Shown in pieces: positions 12,159 to 13,768 of a stretch of DNA of 13,768 bases (the first letter of the stretch is position 1; each line of letters begins with the position of its first letter). Source of the stretch: Paraktedonobacter sp035294465 (GTDB taxonomy: Bacteria; Chloroflexota; Ktedonobacteria; Ktedonobacterales; Ktedonobacteraceae). Under the pieces are notes generated by a model. That model saw only the letters and a list, made by a program, of their open reading frames with translations. It made no database searches and was not told the origin of the DNA. The stretch is from positions 1 through 13,768 of the forward strand of contig DATGKW010000257.1 in the NCBI GenBank assembly GCA_035294465.1. The letters run 5' to 3'. The translations under genes and the position numbers were made by a program.

Positions 12159-12770
12159 CTAGGAGCCGTAGCGCTGTTTTAACTGATTCAGCGACATCCA
12201 GGCTTCCTGTGGATAGGTGCCATATGTTGTGCCGCGCGTCAGGCGTTCCAGCCCCTGCGTGTGGTAAAGAACTAGCAGGCCCGTCATAAAAAGGCGATCA
12301 AACCAGGCCCCGATGCTTCTCGGCCGCCGGCGCAGGGTAAAACCAAGGCGAGGCGCAGCCCGGCTGAGCAGCGTTATACCATAAATGGCTTTGAGGTCTG
12401 CTGCCTCCTGCCAGGCCGCTAGAGCGCGCAAATCATCACTCACCCACCTGAGCACCTCCCACGGACCAACCTGCTTTTGGGGCCGCAATAATGCCCGATT
12501 GCGGAAATGCAATATACCGACGCGGTCTCCCTGCTCAACATGGACCCCGTCTGGTAGATCGAGTGGTTTTCCATGATAGCGAACAAAGCGCAGCATTAGC
12601 AATCCATGAGCGCTTCCAGGCACAGCTTGCAGCCTCCACAGGAGCTCGGTAAAACGCTCCCAGAATGGCCAGAAATGAAGGATACCGCGCGGTTTCCCTG
12701 AGCGCGTTTGCAGTGCTAGCCGCCAGACACGGCTGATCCTCCGCCGGTGTGCCTGTTTGCTTCCATTCAT
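12159..12770 (-). CDS. YkoP-like protein
   Basis: 203 residues from the ATG at 12770. A TTG at 12818 would add 16 residues. The middle, 'DLPDGVHVEQGDRVGILHF' (71-89), is followed by a helix and by 'YGITLLSRAAPRLGF' (130-144), and it ends 'AWMSLNQLKQRYGS'. This order agrees with my memory of Bacillus YkoP and of the C-terminal YkoP-like domain attached to some polysaccharide deacetylases, in particular the 'G-T-LLSR---RLGF' block and the 'LS---L--RYG' end. The function of that domain is not established; a link with envelope lipids or polysaccharides is suggested by such fusions. The N-terminus is basic (9 Lys, Arg or His in the first 17) and has no signal peptide, though 'GAWFDRLFMTGLLVLYHTQG' could lie in the membrane surface. 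No ribosome site is seen before the ATG. Confidence 0.72.
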   Translation of the reverse strand: MNGSKQAHRRRISRVWRLALQTRSGKPRGILHFWPFWERFTELLWRLQAVPGSAHGLLMLRFVRYHGKPLDLPDGVHVEQGDRVGILHFRNRALLRPQKQVGPWEVLRWVSDDLRALAAWQEAADLKAIYGITLLSRAAPRLGFTLRRRPRSIGAWFDRLFMTGLLVLYHTQGLERLTRGTTYGTYPQEAWMSLNQLKQRYGS

Positions 12771-12897
12771 ACGAGTAAGATACAATATACTGACAGCGCC
12801 TGGATAGAGGAGTGGCAAACAGTCAGCATAAATACCTCCATTCGCCGATAAAGTTACCAGAGATCATTATTGTTTTTTCTCAACGAAAGGAACCATT

Positions 12898-13716
12898 ATG
12901 CCCAACATCAACCCGCAAGACGCCCCACGTAATCCAGCCGAGCAGGAGAAGCTCCGCCTGATTCAGAACAATTTCGGCGCGGCCGCCGCCAACTACGTGA
13001 CCAGCAAAGTTCATGCCAGCGGGCCAGATCTGGCCTGGTTGGTAGAAGCTGCGGCCCTTACCGGCACGGAGCGTGTGCTTGACGTGGCGACAGGCGGAGG
13101 GCATACCGCATTCGCCCTGGCTCCATACGCGGCGGAGGTGGTCGCGTTGGACCTCACCCGGCCCATGCTAGAAGTGGCACAAAAAGAAGCAAACGCGCGA
13201 GGATTCACCAATATCCACTATCTAGAAGGCGATGCGCAGAACTTACCCTGCGAGGACGCAAGCTTTGATGTGGTGGCCTGCCGTTATGCCGCCCACCATT
13301 TTCCCAGAGTGCGCCAGGCCGCCCTGGAATGGGCGCGTGTGCTCAAACCCGATGGCAAGCTGCTGCTGATCGACTCAACTTCGCCGGAGGAGCCAGAGGC
13401 GGATGCACTGCTGCACGAAATCGAGATGCTGCGTGATCCCTCTCACGTGCGCAACTACCGCATATCCGAATGGCGCACCTTTCTGAACGAAGCAGGCTTG
13501 ATGGTCAATATCGCTCGCGAAGAAGGCACATTTCTGGATATTCCCTCCTGGACTCAGCGGATCCGCACTCCACCCGAGGCAGTCGCAGCCATTGAGCAGC
13601 TCATGCGCAATGCCTCACCCTCCGTGCGTGCTCGCCTGCGCATCGTAGAAAATGATGGCGTGCTCGGTTTTACTTTGCCTCGCGTGCTGATTAGAGCGTT
13701 AAAAAGAAGAACTTAA
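12898..13716 (+). CDS. Class I SAM-dependent methyltransferase (UbiE/MenG-like)
   Basis: 272 residues, cytosolic. The Rossmann core is clear: motif I 'RVLDVATGGGHTAFAL' (59-74), the acidic end of strand 2 'VVALDLTRPMLEVAQ' (81-95; D85 binds the ribose), 'GDAQNLPCEDASFDVVACRY' (111-130; motif II and III region) and 'RVLKPDGKLLLIDST' (post-I). 'AAHHFPRVRQAALEWARVLK' is typical of the Methyltransf_11/UbiE group, which methylates quinones and many small molecules. AAAGGA (12886-12891) six bases before the ATG fixes the start. It is divergent from the YkoP-like gene, with 127 bp between the start codons; no clear -10/-35 was seen there (CATTAT at 12865-12870 is the best -10). No quinone gene lies nearby, so the substrate stays open. 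Its stop overlaps that of a possible leftward gene. Confidence 0.9.
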   Translation: MPNINPQDAPRNPAEQEKLRLIQNNFGAAAANYVTSKVHASGPDLAWLVEAAALTGTERVLDVATGGGHTAFALAPYAAEVVALDLTRPMLEVAQKEANARGFTNIHYLEGDAQNLPCEDASFDVVACRYAAHHFPRVRQAALEWARVLKPDGKLLLIDSTSPEEPEADALLHEIEMLRDPSHVRNYRISEWRTFLNEAGLMVNIAREEGTFLDIPSWTQRIRTPPEAVAAIEQLMRNASPSVRARLRIVENDGVLGFTLPRVLIRALKRRT

Positions 13717-13768
13717 ACGATTGTCGCCGCCTCCACCGAATAGATCGAGGGCAGGAAATCAGCGATGA
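13713..13768 (-). CDS. Possible C-terminus of a leftward gene (cut by window edge)
   Basis: From the right edge the minus strand reads open for 17 codons (IADFLPSIYSVEAATIV) and stops at TAA (13715-13713). Third positions are mostly G or C, as in the real genes here. The stop overlaps the TAA of the methyltransferase by two bases, giving a convergent tail-to-tail overlap. The piece is too short for any assignment and may be chance. Confidence 0.33.
   Translation of the reverse strand, partial: IADFLPSIYSVEAATIV

Noticed and set aside
1..13768. tRNA genes, CRISPR arrays, transposase genes
   Set aside because: No TPsiC-like GGTTCGAnTCC with matching arms, no regularly spaced repeats and no transposase motifs were seen by eye. 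The recombinase at the left edge reads as a Xer-type protein, and no flanking repeats suggest a mobile element.

Overview
The window (about 55-57% G+C by impression) reads as a chromosomal segment of a free-living bacterium, probably a Chloroflexota member of the Ktedonobacteria type. This is inferred from three things: a 52-residue CxxC/CxxC protein of the DUF5679 kind, several GT9 glycosyltransferases in tandem, and the mix of extended -10 promoters with strong AAGGAG ribosome binding sites. No phage, insertion sequence, CRISPR, tRNA or rRNA was seen. The assignment rests on protein likeness only.

Layout, left to right. Positions 1-424 (minus) hold the N-terminal part of a XerC/XerD-type tyrosine recombinase, cut by the window edge. 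A divergent promoter region (about 465-655) drives it and a rightward gene of unknown function with TIM-barrel-like character (656-1444). That gene converges on a leftward glycoside-hydrolase-like gene (1499-2596) across a perfect 27-bp inverted repeat that contains both stop codons. An intergenic stretch (2597-2983) carries a clear leftward promoter and a rightward one for ispE (2984-3898), the MEP-pathway kinase. The small zinc-ribbon-like gene (3924-4082) follows ispE closely.

From 4199 to 8008 lie three consecutive, mutually diverged GT9 (heptosyltransferase-like) genes, the first two with hydrophobic N-terminal segments. They look like one operon for an envelope or exopolysaccharide glycan. 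Next are a 77-residue Cys-rich metal-binding protein (8184-8417), a roughly 350-base gene-free stretch with RNA-like pairing that ends in a strong intrinsic terminator (8663-8703), an acyl-ACP thioesterase (8767-9543), a HAD phosphatase or phosphomutase (9575-10267), and a cardiolipin-synthase-type phospholipase D protein with one membrane anchor (10333-11628).

The right end has a small CxxC/CxxC protein (11769-12101), a convergent YkoP-like protein (12159-12770, minus), a SAM-dependent methyltransferase (12898-13716), and possibly the last 18 codons of a leftward gene whose stop overlaps the methyltransferase stop.

The common thread is envelope building: isoprenoid precursor (IspE), glycan assembly (three GT9), fatty-acid release (thioesterase) and phospholipid synthesis (CLS-like). 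The clustering is loose, because several separate promoters and terminators divide the units. I saw no clearly new defence or mobile system. The most interesting items are the GT9 trio, the structured non-coding stretch at about 8484-8703, the symmetric stop-codon terminator at 1438-1505, and two promoters placed so that their transcripts would be leaderless.
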